A model generated the notes under the pieces. That model saw only the letters and a program-made list of their open reading frames with translations, had not been told where the DNA came from and did not search any database. DNA of 64,000 bases from the NCBI GenBank assembly GCA_905234835.1, contig CAJOIZ010000005.1, positions 16,161 to 80,160 on the forward strand, given 5' to 3'. Of the stretch, positions 25,501 to 34,054 are shown in pieces (position 1 is the stretch's first letter; every line of letters begins with the position of its first letter). Position numbers and translations under genes: made by a program. The stretch comes from Paludibacteraceae bacterium. Lineage in GTDB: Bacteria > Bacteroidota > Bacteroidia > Bacteroidales > Paludibacteraceae.

Positions 25501-27982
25501 TGCCGAACACCAGTGGGACATAGCCGGTATGGGCTACGGACAGACCGACAAGGACAACCACTGCTATATCGGCGGCACGGTACAGAACGGCGACAACCGG
25601 AATATCAGCGAAACCTGCGACGGCTGGACAGACCTGTTCGGCTGGGGAACGAGCGGCTGGAACAGCGGCGCGAAGAACTACAGGCCGTGGAATGAAGGCA
25701 AGACCAACAGCAACTACCTGATTGGGGGGAAGGTGGAAAACGACATGCGCGGCAAATACAGTTACGCCGACTGGGGCGTATACAACGACATCGTGAACGG
25801 CAGCGGAACGGACCGGGCCGGCACCTGGCACACGATGACAGAAAGCGACTGGGCATACATAGTCCTGCACCGCCCCAATGCCACCGGCCTGTTCGCTCTC
25901 GCCACCGTGAACGGCGTGAAGGGGATGATTCTGCTGCCCGACAATTGGAATCCCGAAGACAAACCGCATCTTATCACAAGCACCGAGCAGGGCTTCTATG
26001 TCGCCAACGACACCATCTACAACGACCAAAGAGGCAGTTTTGAAACCAACATCCTTTCCGCATGGCAATGGCTGCCGTTTGAAGCGGAAGGGGCGGTGTT
26101 CCTGCCGTGCGCGGGACACAGGCACGAAAAGACACTGAAGAACGTGAACGAATGGGGCGATTACTCACCGTCCACCAACATGGCGAAACGGTACAGGAAA
26201 AGCAAGTACGAACTGCCCGTATTCTTCTTCAGCGCCGTATCGTGCAAACCAGGCTGTCCTAGCGATGTCCGCTACTGCGGCAAGAGCGTGCGGCTGGTCA
26301 GCGACTGTCCGCCGTCATCTTCCCTACCGCCATACAGGACAGCAACAACAGCTGCTGCCGAATACCGGACACCGGACACAGACTACTGGACACCCTACAC
26401 AGATTATCGGCCGGAAGAACCGGACCCATGGATATCCACAGGCCACAGAACAGCAACAGCCGAACTCTGGGCAGCAGAGCCGGAACGCAGTACACCGAAA
26501 CCCGAACGCAAAACACCAAAAGAAGACGACCCCGAGGAAGACACCTACGTCGAAGAGCCTGCGGACACCGTCTGCTGGCAGTCTTCGTACCGTTTCCATG
26601 ACTACGACTACCCCCTGCCTTCGGTGACGGTATGCCGCGACCGTGACTACGTCGCCTACACCCTTGAGTACTTCGACAAGGACGCCTGCACCCACTATCT
26701 CAAGGACATCGCCATCGCCACCACGGAGGGCGGCACGGTCGAGTTGTACGACACGATCTGCGACGGCACCACCTACGATTTCTTCGGCGAACAATTGACC
26801 CATACGGATGTCTATACGCGAACCATCCCCATTGCCCGTGACTGCGAGCAGGTCTATATCCTCCATCTGACCGTTCACCCGTCATACAGCGGCATCGAGC
26901 AGACGGAGCACATCTGCCCCTCCGGCTCGTTCGTATGGAATGGCGCCGAATACACCGACGAAGGCGACTACACTCTCTCGCTCTCATCCGCTAACGGTTG
27001 CGACTCCCTTGTCACCCTTCACCTGCGGCATTATCCTTACTACGAGCGCCAACTCACCGACACGCTATTAACAGGTCAGACCATCCTGTTTGAGGGAACC
27101 GAACTCGCTTCGGCAGGCACCTATTCCGTCACCCTGCCCTCGGTGGACGGCTGCGACTCCGTCATCACGCTCATGCTGGAGGAGAACGCGGTGCAAGTCC
27201 TGTCTGCCACCTGCAATGACCTGTGCTCCGACAAGGAGGAACTGCATATCAGTCTCGACTTCACGGGCACGGCCCACAGCGTACGCCTCACCTTCGACTC
27301 GGCGGCGCATGTTGCCGGATGGAGAGACACGCTCATCGTGCTTACCGATGATGGCGACATCGTCCTGCCTGCACGGGGACGTGTCGGTCAGTTCACCTGC
27401 ACGGCGGAACTGCTCTTCCGCGACACCCAAGCCGCATCCGTGACCATTCCCTTCACGCTCCCCTACCCTTCAACCGTCCTCAAGCAGCTCTGGGACGATG
27501 GCGTAGCGGTCATGAACGCGGACTACAACGGCGGTTACGACTTCGTGGCGTTCCAGTGGTACGAGAACGGTGTGCCGCTCGCAGGCGAGACCGCCTCTAT
27601 CCTCTACCGGCCCTTGATTATGGGTGGCGAGTACAGTGCCCTCCTCACCGAGTCCAACGGCAGGCAGATGCTCTGCTGTCCGCTGATTGCCACGTCGCGA
27701 ACGGCCCTCGAAACGCCTGACATCGGCATCACCATTTACCCCACATTGGCATCTCCATCGGAGACTATCCGTTGCCACGCCGAGCAGCCGGCGGAACTGA
27801 CTGTTTACGACATCCATGGCAGAACGGTGGACCACTTTACCGTTCCCGCAGGCACCGGTGTCTTCTCGGCTCCCGTCGTGCCTGGGCTGTACATGGTGCT
27901 CATGCAACCCCTGCATTCAGGACGGGCGGCAACAGTCAAATTGATGGTTATTCCTAACGGCAAAACAGCGACCAAACAGTGA
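22523..27982 (+). CDS. Giant phase-variable secreted protein with four large repeats and a C-terminal sorting-like domain
   Basis: The open frame runs through the CCTA tract; the part before residue 1 reads KILILWLGWCAGCGLSAQ, a signal peptide, so real translation must begin upstream at one of the ATGs at 22417/22422, now out of frame. The TTG at 22523 is only nominal. The product has four repeats of roughly 290-310 residues, each with VLFSPGNLQYNAALG, WRFAEHQWDYVGDA, DGWIDLFGWGTSGW and a closing GRSVRPVKD (FISUMP-like). A Thr/Pro-rich linker near residue 1275 follows, then two cysteine-bearing modules (CPSGSFVWNG; NGCDSLVTL), and a final domain (TVYDIHGRTVDHF...GLYMVLM) like a type IX secretion sorting signal. 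Confidence 0.85.
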   Translation: MSAQNTLFLPYDATSLTDEQKSSLPERLAYPTDLKNTVGSEVEFVCTQQSDVPHPFSVSHNRQVLFSPGNLQYNAALGTHRCADGSVKPGTWRFAEHQWDYVGDAKNGTVYYNGTKCDNTQVSESYDGWIDLFGWGTSGWESGAAAYQPWAVSTTGTDYQPGGDPGNHLTEDYAYADWAVYNQIGDDPAGTWRTLTTAEWTYVFEQRPGYAFLRGQATVCGVHGYMLLPDDWVAPVGITFTGGIDIGYDVNVYSPEQWEAMEAEGAVFLSASGSRSGTAFGDAAAGNRGAYWSVSGSGNTYAYRMWFRGEGAEVIAADRNYGRPVRPVKDLSPVSPQTDYQPMPFSVAADRQVCFSPGNLQYNAARGSHRCADGSVQPGTWRFAERQWDYVGDAQNGTVYHNETKCSNTDIGETYNGWIDLFGWGTSGWNSGAIEYQPWAISQTSSDYMPGGNANNNLTDDYAYSDWGMYNAVGDDPAGTWRTLTKEEWTYLFRERENADKLFGLGTVNGVKGTIILPDGWVTPLGVTFNASTDKGLSWQETNYANSAEDNYSHNTFTARQWEEQMAANGAVFLPSAGYRYGTTMTKTGEYGSYWSASACETEYISDFNFSELRLCPQYKARRFGGRSVRPVKDVAPPPPPSAYEPKPFSISAGRQVLFSPGNLQYNAALGTHKCADGTTQQGTWRFAEHQWDFVGDAQNGNVYFKGIKCDNALISDTYDGWIDFFGWGTSGWNSGAKEYQPWATGKANDDYITTGYEESDLTGSLAWADWGMYNEINGDTPGTWRSLTKEESYYLLVGRANANQLFGFGTVNNIIGLILLPDEWNAPSEVTFASGSDKGMEWDGNSGLYNSSNDHFADNVYTGVQWQKMENAGAVFLPAAGYRRETTGYSVRESGNYWLASYGIHESAHGACYMNFPSNRLYPERHHYRYNGGSVRLVKDQTPPPPSAYIPQPFSVSADRQILFSSGNLQYNAALGTHQCADGTTQQGIWRFAEHQWDIAGMGYGQTDKDNHCYIGGTVQNGDNRNISETCDGWTDLFGWGTSGWNSGAKNYRPWNEGKTNSNYLIGGKVENDMRGKYSYADWGVYNDIVNGSGTDRAGTWHTMTESDWAYIVLHRPNATGLFALATVNGVKGMILLPDNWNPEDKPHLITSTEQGFYVANDTIYNDQRGSFETNILSAWQWLPFEAEGAVFLPCAGHRHEKTLKNVNEWGDYSPSTNMAKRYRKSKYELPVFFFSAVSCKPGCPSDVRYCGKSVRLVSDCPPSSSLPPYRTATTAAAEYRTPDTDYWTPYTDYRPEEPDPWISTGHRTATAELWAAEPERSTPKPERKTPKEDDPEEDTYVEEPADTVCWQSSYRFHDYDYPLPSVTVCRDRDYVAYTLEYFDKDACTHYLKDIAIATTEGGTVELYDTICDGTTYDFFGEQLTHTDVYTRTIPIARDCEQVYILHLTVHPSYSGIEQTEHICPSGSFVWNGAEYTDEGDYTLSLSSANGCDSLVTLHLRHYPYYERQLTDTLLTGQTILFEGTELASAGTYSVTLPSVDGCDSVITLMLEENAVQVLSATCNDLCSDKEELHISLDFTGTAHSVRLTFDSAAHVAGWRDTLIVLTDDGDIVLPARGRVGQFTCTAELLFRDTQAASVTIPFTLPYPSTVLKQLWDDGVAVMNADYNGGYDFVAFQWYENGVPLAGETASILYRPLIMGGEYSALLTESNGRQMLCCPLIATSRTALETPDIGITIYPTLASPSETIRCHAEQPAELTVYDIHGRTVDHFTVPAGTGVFSAPVVPGLYMVLMQPLHSGRAATVKLMVIPNGKTATKQ

Positions 27983-28079
27983 CCAAACAGCAAGCAACTA
28001 CGGCAACGACACGGCAACGACACGATAGATACACGATAGATACACGATAGATATACGATAGATAAACGATACATTAAAC
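27970..28079. repeat. Tandem arrays with an 11-base period after the giant gene
   Basis: Starting over the stop codon: GACCAAACAG(T/C) twice, GGCAACGACAC twice, then GATAGATACAC twice, GATAGATATAC and GATAGATAAAC. Although the word changes, the 11-base spacing holds almost throughout. A short frame at 28117-28230 follows (37 codons) but resembles nothing known. Confidence 0.75.
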
Positions 28080-28283
28080 AGACCTTACCGAAGGAACAAA
28101 CTTATCTCAAACAACGATGGCACAATCAGAACCGGCTCTTCCTTTTGACAATTTCAATGGCAGACTCTCTCCGACAGGTTCTATTGCACGCTCAGTGGCT
28201 TCATTATCGCTTCGTTGTCAGCACAGTTGAAGGTGCCCGAATAGAATTTTTGGCAGCCTATTGTGCATCTTGAAGGATTTTGT

Positions 28284-28291
28284 TACTTTTG
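28284..28291 (+). promoter_or_regulatory. -7 element of the C69 dipeptidase gene
   Basis: TACTTTTG followed by CGGCG, with an ATTG about 20 bases upstream as a weak -33 element. The start codon at 28362 is about 70 bases further on. Confidence 0.6.
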
Positions 28292-28361
28292 CGGCGATTT
28301 TCTTTCGGCAATGACTACAAATAAACATTTGATACGTATTAACCATATTTTTTCCACCACT

Positions 28362-30038
28362 ATGAGAAAAGCATTCTTCTTAGCGGGCATCTTTGCTATG
28401 CTTGCGTTGGGTAGTGCCTTTGCCTGCACCAATTTCATGGCGGGCAAGGCGGCTACGGCGGATGGCAGCACACTTATCAGTTATGCTGCCGACAGTTATT
28501 CATTTTACGGCTATCTCCATTACCGTGCGGCAGCCGACCATCCGGCTGGCTCCATGCGTAAGGTCATCTGCTGGGACGATGGCAAACCCCTGATGGAAAT
28601 TCCCGAAATCCCACACACGTACACTGTTGTGGGCAACACCAACGAACACCAGGTCACTATCGGTGAGACGACGTGGGGCGGACGCAACATGGCGGACACT
28701 GTCGGCATTGACTACGGCAGCCTTATCTACATCGCACTTGAGCGCAGCAAAACAGCACGCGAAGCCATCCATTGGATTACCTCACTCGCTTCCGAATACG
28801 GTTATGTCAGCGGAGGTGAGAGTTTCTCTATCGGAGACCCCAACGAGGTTTGGATTATGGAGATGACCGGCAAGGGCAAAGGACGCAAAGGTGTTGTTTG
28901 GGCGGCGGCACGCATTCCCGATGACTGCATCTCAGGTCATGCCAACCAGGCACGTATAACCTATCTGCCTGTCAAAGGCGCTAAGAAGAAAGGTGACATC
29001 TATACATCCAAAGACGGGCAATGGATGTGGCACAAGGATGTTATCCAAGTGGCACGCGATAGCAGCTTCTTCTCGGGCACTGACGAAGAGTTTCAGTTCA
29101 ACCATGCGTATAATCCCTTCGATTTCACCGGATTGTATGTATGCGAAGCACGTGTATGGAGCGTATTCCGCAAGTTCGCTGACGATATGGACCGTTACCT
29201 TGGTTATGCCGCAGGCAAGGTCTATCTCGCTACCGACGGCCGCGAAGCCGGTGAACCCATGCCTCTTTGGGTTAAGCCTAACCACAAGATTACTGTGCAG
29301 GAGTTTAAGGACGCTATGCGTGACCAATTTGAAGGAACCGAACTCGACATCACGAAGGGCATTGATGCCGGTCCTTACCACAGCAAACTGCGTTACGGTG
29401 GACTTGGCTTCAAGCAGGACAGCACTCAGTATTGGTTCGAGCGTCCCGTGGCTACACAGCAGACTGCGTGGTCCTATGTCAGCCAGATGCGCGGATACGA
29501 GAGTGCCAAGGCGGGAGGTATCTTCTGGTTCGGTCTGGACGATGCTGCCACCAACCTCTATGTGCCCCTTTATAATACCATCAATCAGGCGCCCGATTGT
29601 ATGCGCGAAGGCAATGGCGACCTTTATACCTATTCGCCTACATCTGCTTGGTGGGCATACAACCGCGTCGCTAACTGGGCTTATCCCCGTTACTCACTCA
29701 TGCTCCCCGACATAAAGAAGGTGCAGAAAACGTGGGAGGACAAGTTCAATAGCCAAGTCGAAGCCATAGACAAGGCGGTCGCTGACATGACCGAAGCCGA
29801 ACGACGCGAGTTCTTGACCAATTATTCCTGCCGGCAGGCGGACGAATCGACAGCTGCTTGGAACGAACTGTTCACCTACCTGACGGTTAAGTTCATTGAC
29901 GGCAACGTACGCAAGGAGGAGAACGGACAGTTCAAGCGCAACGAGTGGGGCGAACCCGTAGGACCGCAACGCGTTGGCTATCCTACTGAGTTCCAGAACC
30001 TCTTCAAGCACCAACTCTATCACGAAAAAGCCCAATAA
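28362..30038 (+). CDS. C69 family dipeptidase, secreted
   Basis: Start at the ATG 28362 gives a signal peptide, MRKAFFLAGIFAMLALGSAFA, cut before CTNFMAGKAATADGS. The exposed N-terminal cysteine is the nucleophile of the Ntn-hydrolase fold used by PepD/C69 dipeptidases. Supporting motifs: YAADSYSFYGYLHY, NTNEHQVTIGETTWGGR, WIMEMTGKG, and GYESAKAGGIFWFGLDDAA. About 558 residues is normal. It likely cleaves dipeptides in the periplasm. The next gene, pepD, is also a dipeptidase, so the two form a peptide-use pair. Confidence 0.93.
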   Translation: MRKAFFLAGIFAMLALGSAFACTNFMAGKAATADGSTLISYAADSYSFYGYLHYRAAADHPAGSMRKVICWDDGKPLMEIPEIPHTYTVVGNTNEHQVTIGETTWGGRNMADTVGIDYGSLIYIALERSKTAREAIHWITSLASEYGYVSGGESFSIGDPNEVWIMEMTGKGKGRKGVVWAAARIPDDCISGHANQARITYLPVKGAKKKGDIYTSKDGQWMWHKDVIQVARDSSFFSGTDEEFQFNHAYNPFDFTGLYVCEARVWSVFRKFADDMDRYLGYAAGKVYLATDGREAGEPMPLWVKPNHKITVQEFKDAMRDQFEGTELDITKGIDAGPYHSKLRYGGLGFKQDSTQYWFERPVATQQTAWSYVSQMRGYESAKAGGIFWFGLDDAATNLYVPLYNTINQAPDCMREGNGDLYTYSPTSAWWAYNRVANWAYPRYSLMLPDIKKVQKTWEDKFNSQVEAIDKAVADMTEAERREFLTNYSCRQADESTAAWNELFTYLTVKFIDGNVRKEENGQFKRNEWGEPVGPQRVGYPTEFQNLFKHQLYHEKAQ

Positions 30039-30053
30039 ACTCCCAAATCCTAA

Positions 30054-30107
30054 ACAAAAATTTGAAATTTGAAATTTGAAATTTGAAATTATAAATCATA
30101 AACTACC
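30054..30107. repeat. TTGAAAT word repeat before pepD
   Basis: Four TTGAAAT words at seven-base spacing followed by TATAAATCATAAACT. Similar words precede the fumarase gene (18714-18753) and rpsO. Confidence 0.6.
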
Positions 30108-31550
30108 ATGAATAACTTACAACCACAAGAAGTATTCGCCATCTTTGACGAAATACGCAAAGTGCCCCGTCCCAGCAAGCACGAGGAGCAGATTTCAGCA
30201 TGGCTTGTACGTTTCGCTCAAGAGCGCGGAATTGACCACACTGTGGACGATGCCATGAACGTTATTATGCGTGTACCGGCCACTGCCGGTTACGAAAACA
30301 AACCCGGCATTATCTTGCAGGCGCACATGGATATGGTCTGCGAGAAGAACGGAGATGTGGAGCACGACTTCACCAAAGACCCTATCGATACCTATGTGGA
30401 CGGCGACTGGCTCAAAGCACGTGGCACGACACTCGGTGGTGATGACGGTATAGGAGTGGCTATGGCACTGGCAGCACTCACTTCAAAAACCTTGAAGCAC
30501 CCCGCATTGGAGTGTCTCTTCACCGTGGACGAGGAAACGGGACTGACGGGCGCAAACAAACTGAAAGACGGATGTCTCAATGGCCGTATGCTCATCAACC
30601 TCGACTCTGAGGATGACGGACAGATATTCATCGGCTGCGCCGGAGGTATTGACACGCTCGCCAAGATGCACTATACGCCCGCTACCATCGACACCAAAGA
30701 CCTCTTTGCCGCACGTATCAGCGTCAAGGGACTCATGGGTGGACATTCAGGTGACGACATCAACAAAGGACGTGGCAATGCCAATATCATTATTGTACGC
30801 TTCTTGTACGAGATGATGAACACAAACGGCTTCCAGCTTGCGGCTGTCAATGGTGGAAACCTGCGCAACGCTATCGCACGCGAAGCTGAAGCGGTATTCA
30901 CCGTTAGCATGAGCGAAAAGGAGAACCTGCGTATCCGCTTCAATGAGTATGTTGCTGCCATCGAAGGCGAACTCCTTGACCTCGAAAAGGATATGCACTT
31001 CGAACTGGAAAGCACCGATATGCCTTCCGCTTTCATACCCGCTGAGCAAGCCAAACGACTCATTCGCACATTGATGGCTTGCCCCCACGGCGTAGTGGAA
31101 ATGTCCCGTGATATGCCCGGACTGGTACAGACGTCCACCAACCTCGCATCTGTCAAGATGCGCGAAGGATACGTAGAGATTAACACCTCGCAACGCTCCT
31201 CTGTGGAGAGCCAGAAGCACTATATCAAGGACAAAGTCGAATGTGCTCTCTCGGCGGTATGCGACGAGATAACACACGGTGACGGATATCCCGGATGGAA
31301 ACCCAATGTTCATTCGCCGCTGATGGAAGTGGTTAAGAAAGCCTATGTGGACTTGTTCAATGCCGAACCGAAAGTTTTGGCTATCCACGCCGGTCTCGAG
31401 TGCGGACTCTTCTTGGAGAAGTACCCCTATCTGGATATGGTAAGCATTGGCCCGCAGATGTACGGTGTCCACTCGCCGCAAGAGCGTCTGAGTATAGCTT
31501 CCACAGGTAGATGCTGGAAATGGCTTTGCCGTACACTTGAAAGCCTCTGA
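30108..31550 (+). CDS. pepD: Aminoacyl-histidine dipeptidase (M20 family)
   Basis: 480 residues with all metal-binding motifs of Xaa-His dipeptidases: LQAHMDMVCEKN, TTLGGDDGIGVAMALA, FTVDEETGLTGA, LINLDSEDDGQIFIGCAGG, GLMGGHSGDDINKGRGNA and, near the end, IHAGLECGLF. It cleaves carnosine-like and other dipeptides in the cytoplasm with two zinc ions. Its stop TGA shares a base with the ATG of the next gene (TGATG), so the following DUF456 gene is translationally coupled. Confidence 0.95.
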   Translation: MNNLQPQEVFAIFDEIRKVPRPSKHEEQISAWLVRFAQERGIDHTVDDAMNVIMRVPATAGYENKPGIILQAHMDMVCEKNGDVEHDFTKDPIDTYVDGDWLKARGTTLGGDDGIGVAMALAALTSKTLKHPALECLFTVDEETGLTGANKLKDGCLNGRMLINLDSEDDGQIFIGCAGGIDTLAKMHYTPATIDTKDLFAARISVKGLMGGHSGDDINKGRGNANIIIVRFLYEMMNTNGFQLAAVNGGNLRNAIAREAEAVFTVSMSEKENLRIRFNEYVAAIEGELLDLEKDMHFELESTDMPSAFIPAEQAKRLIRTLMACPHGVVEMSRDMPGLVQTSTNLASVKMREGYVEINTSQRSSVESQKHYIKDKVECALSAVCDEITHGDGYPGWKPNVHSPLMEVVKKAYVDLFNAEPKVLAIHAGLECGLFLEKYPYLDMVSIGPQMYGVHSPQERLSIASTGRCWKWLCRTLESL

Positions 31551-32023
31551 TGAACACGTTCCTTGTCATACTGGCATTCGTATGCCTGGTATTAGGATTG
31601 ATAGGCTGCGTGATGCCCGCACTTCCGGGTACCCCGTTGTCTTTCATAGGACTGCTGATCTTGCATTTTACCGATGCTGCTGAGTTCAGCAGTGCCTTCC
31701 TATGGACATGGGCAGGCATTGCTGTGCTCTTGCAAGTCCTTGACTTCTTTATTCCCGCGTGGGGGACGAAGCGCTACGGAGGTAGCAGATACGGGGTCTG
31801 GGGTACTACCATTGGCTTGGTTATAGGATTCTTCTTCGCTCCGTGGGGTATAGTTGTAGGTCCCTTTCTCGGTGCTTTGGTAGCCGAATTGATTGGAGGT
31901 AAGCGTTCCGAGGAGGCACTTAGAGCAGCATGGGGCAGTTTCGTAGGTTTCCTCATTGATACCCTCCTCAAAGTCATCTGCTGCTCTATGATGCTCTTCT
32001 ATGCACTCAAAGCGGTATTATAA
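31550..32023 (+). CDS. DUF456 family membrane protein
   Basis: 157 residues with four or so hydrophobic segments: FLVILAFVCLVLGLIGCVMP, LWTWAGIAVLLQVLDFFIP, GTTIGLVIGFFFAPWGIVVGPF and a last one, FLIDTLLKVICCSMMLFYAL. The MPALPGTPLSFIGLLIL stretch and the glycine-rich GPFLGALVAELIGGK are family features. Function is not known. Coupled to pepD by a one-base overlap and 14 bases before the editing protein gene. Confidence 0.88.
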   Translation: MNTFLVILAFVCLVLGLIGCVMPALPGTPLSFIGLLILHFTDAAEFSSAFLWTWAGIAVLLQVLDFFIPAWGTKRYGGSRYGVWGTTIGLVIGFFFAPWGIVVGPFLGALVAELIGGKRSEEALRAAWGSFVGFLIDTLLKVICCSMMLFYALKAVL

Positions 32024-32036
32024 ACAACTGACTGAT

Positions 32037-32570
32037 ATGGAAATCATTTCCGAAAGACAGGAGAAAGTGCTCCGATACTTGGAGGAACACAATATCCCCT
32101 ACTCTACGTACAATCACCCCGAAGGAAAGACCATTGAGGAAGCCAAAAGGTGGTGGCATGATGACGGCAGTGTGCACTGCAAGAACATCTTTATGCGCAA
32201 CCATAAAGGCAATCAGCATTACCTTATCTGCTTCCCATGCGACTACGACCTCGCTATCCACGATATTGAGCACTGGCTCAAGGACGTGCTTGTTTCGCAG
32301 GGACTCCCTGCACCCGGCAAGCTCTCTTTCGCCTCACCCGAACGGATGATGCGCTACCTCGGACTCGAACCCGGGAGCGTCAGTCCCTTTGGACTGATTA
32401 ACGACACGGAGCACCATGTCATTCTCTTCCTTGACAGCCGACTTAAGGACGCTACTTCACTCAGTTTCCATCCCAATGACTGTCGCGGAACGGTAGTCAT
32501 ATCGCAGGAAGCGTTTCAGCAGTTCCTCGCTACGGTGGGCAACAAGACGGAGTATATCCTAACGACCTGA
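32037..32570 (+). CDS. YbaK/ProX-type aminoacyl-tRNA editing domain protein
   Basis: 177 residues from ATG 32037 (MEIISERQEKVLRYLEEHNIPYSTYNHPE). Features of the prolyl-tRNA deacylase group are HCKNIFMRNHKGNQHYLICF with the key lysine, GKLSFASPERMMRYLGLEPGSV SPFGLIND, and FHPNDCRGTVVIS. Such free-standing proteins hydrolyse mischarged Ala- or Cys-tRNA(Pro). The upstream in-frame ATG at 32001 lies inside the previous gene and is not used. It is followed by a MATE gene six bases later. Confidence 0.9.
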   Translation: MEIISERQEKVLRYLEEHNIPYSTYNHPEGKTIEEAKRWWHDDGSVHCKNIFMRNHKGNQHYLICFPCDYDLAIHDIEHWLKDVLVSQGLPAPGKLSFASPERMMRYLGLEPGSVSPFGLINDTEHHVILFLDSRLKDATSLSFHPNDCRGTVVISQEAFQQFLATVGNKTEYILTT

Positions 32571-32576
32571 TAGGGA

Positions 32577-33950
32577 ATGTCCTTCCGTGAGTATCTGCCA
32601 TATTACCGACGCAATCTGAAAGTTGCGCTGCCCGTTATGCTTACCCATGCGGGAGCGTCACTGGTCGGATTGGTGGACACAATGATGGTTGGACACTACT
32701 CTACCACTGCCCTTGCCGCAGTCTCCCTTTCCAACGCCATTTTCTTTACCGTAATGGTCTTTGCGATGGGAGCACTGATGGGACTTACCCCGCTTGTCAG
32801 TCAGCAAGTGGGACATAAAGCTTCGCCCGAAGCGGACGGCAATGAGGACAACCGCATAGCCCACTTGTTTCGTGCATCGGTCATCCTCACGCTTATTCTG
32901 ACCGTACTGACCGTCGTGCCCCTTGCGGCGATGATTCCTTTCCTCGGTTCGCTCGGACAGGACCCCGAAGTAGTGGAGGATGCACGCTTGTACTACTTGC
33001 TTATTGTCCTCTCCCTCATTCCTTTTCTCTTTTTCTGCACCGAAAAGCAGTTCTTGGAAGGCTTGGGCAATACCACAGTGGCAATGATTATATCCATTGT
33101 CATGAACCTCCTGAATGTTGCACTCAACTACGTCCTTATCTACGGTCATATCGGACTGCCCGCTATGGGTGCCACCGGTGCAGGGATAGCTACGCTTGTC
33201 TCACGCTCACTCCTACCCATCTTCTTCTTCGCCTTTATCTGTGGAAGAAAGAAGTGGAGATGGTACTTGCGCGATTACAGCGGACTGCCCCTACGACCCG
33301 CACTCAAAGAGTTGTGGAAAGTGGGAGCACCCATTGGGATGCAGACATGGATTGAGACCTTCGTCTTCACCCTCACTACTGTTATTGTAGGTTGGCTCGG
33401 CAAGGAATCTATTGCCGCGCACCAGATTGCCACACAGATTGCTGACCTCACCTTTATGCTTGCCGTAGGAGTGGGAAGCGCTACCACTATCCGTGTCGCT
33501 TACCAACTGGGCAAAGGCGATCTCTATGCCGTACGGATGGCGAGCAACGCCAGTATTCATCTCGTCCTTCTTATGAACACAATCGGAGCGTTACTGATGA
33601 TTTGCCTTCGGCGGCAGATTCCCTTGCTCTTCACGGAGGACGAGGCGGTTATTGATATAGCGGCGATGCTCATTCTCTGTGCAGGATTCTTCCAGTACGC
33701 CGACGGAATGCAGTGCGTAGGGGCGGCTATGTTGCGCGGCTTGACCGATGTACGCCGGCCGATGGTCTATGCCTTCATAGCCTATATAGTTATCTCGCTG
33801 CCGGTAGGGCTTGTCTGCACCTTCACATTGGGAATGGGTGCGGTTGGTATGTGGATAGGCTTTATTGTGGCTCTCTCTGTCGCAGCCATACTCTTCCACA
33901 CCCGTTTCCGTCGCCTGCTTGCTTCCTCTCTTTTGCCTCCAAACGCCTAA
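32577..33950 (+). CDS. MATE family efflux transporter
   Basis: 457 residues with about twelve membrane segments in two halves. Typical N-terminal region: LKVALPVMLTHAGASLVGLVDTMMVG followed by LAAVSLSNAIFF; in the second half, GAPIGMQTWIETFVFTLTTVIVGWLG and the parallel IAAHQIATQIADLTFM. It exports organic cations or drugs with Na+ or H+. It is the last gene of the pepD-led row; the next gene has its own promoter. Confidence 0.93.
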   Translation: MSFREYLPYYRRNLKVALPVMLTHAGASLVGLVDTMMVGHYSTTALAAVSLSNAIFFTVMVFAMGALMGLTPLVSQQVGHKASPEADGNEDNRIAHLFRASVILTLILTVLTVVPLAAMIPFLGSLGQDPEVVEDARLYYLLIVLSLIPFLFFCTEKQFLEGLGNTTVAMIISIVMNLLNVALNYVLIYGHIGLPAMGATGAGIATLVSRSLLPIFFFAFICGRKKWRWYLRDYSGLPLRPALKELWKVGAPIGMQTWIETFVFTLTTVIVGWLGKESIAAHQIATQIADLTFMLAVGVGSATTIRVAYQLGKGDLYAVRMASNASIHLVLLMNTIGALLMICLRRQIPLLFTEDEAVIDIAAMLILCAGFFQYADGMQCVGAAMLRGLTDVRRPMVYAFIAYIVISLPVGLVCTFTLGMGAVGMWIGFIVALSVAAILFHTRFRRLLASSLLPPNA

Positions 33951-33974
33951 TCACTCATTGAGAGATAAATTATT

Positions 33975-34012
33975 TTGCACAAATCAGAAAAATATAGCAC
34001 CTTTGCGGCGAC
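33975..34012 (+). promoter_or_regulatory. Probable promoter of the BspA-like gene
   Basis: TTTTGCAC near 33974 and TAGCACCTTTGCGG about 20 bases later (ending near 34009) fit the Bacteroidetes pattern with a slightly long -7 spacing. The start codon at 34055 is 45 bases on. Confidence 0.5.
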
Positions 34013-34054
34013 TAAAAAAAACGAACAATACAAGAATACAAATCAACAAACAAT

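Noticed and set aside
28117..28230. Small gene of 37 codons after the giant surface gene
   Set aside because: The frame has no similarity to known proteins and no promoter, and it overlaps an intergenic repeat area.
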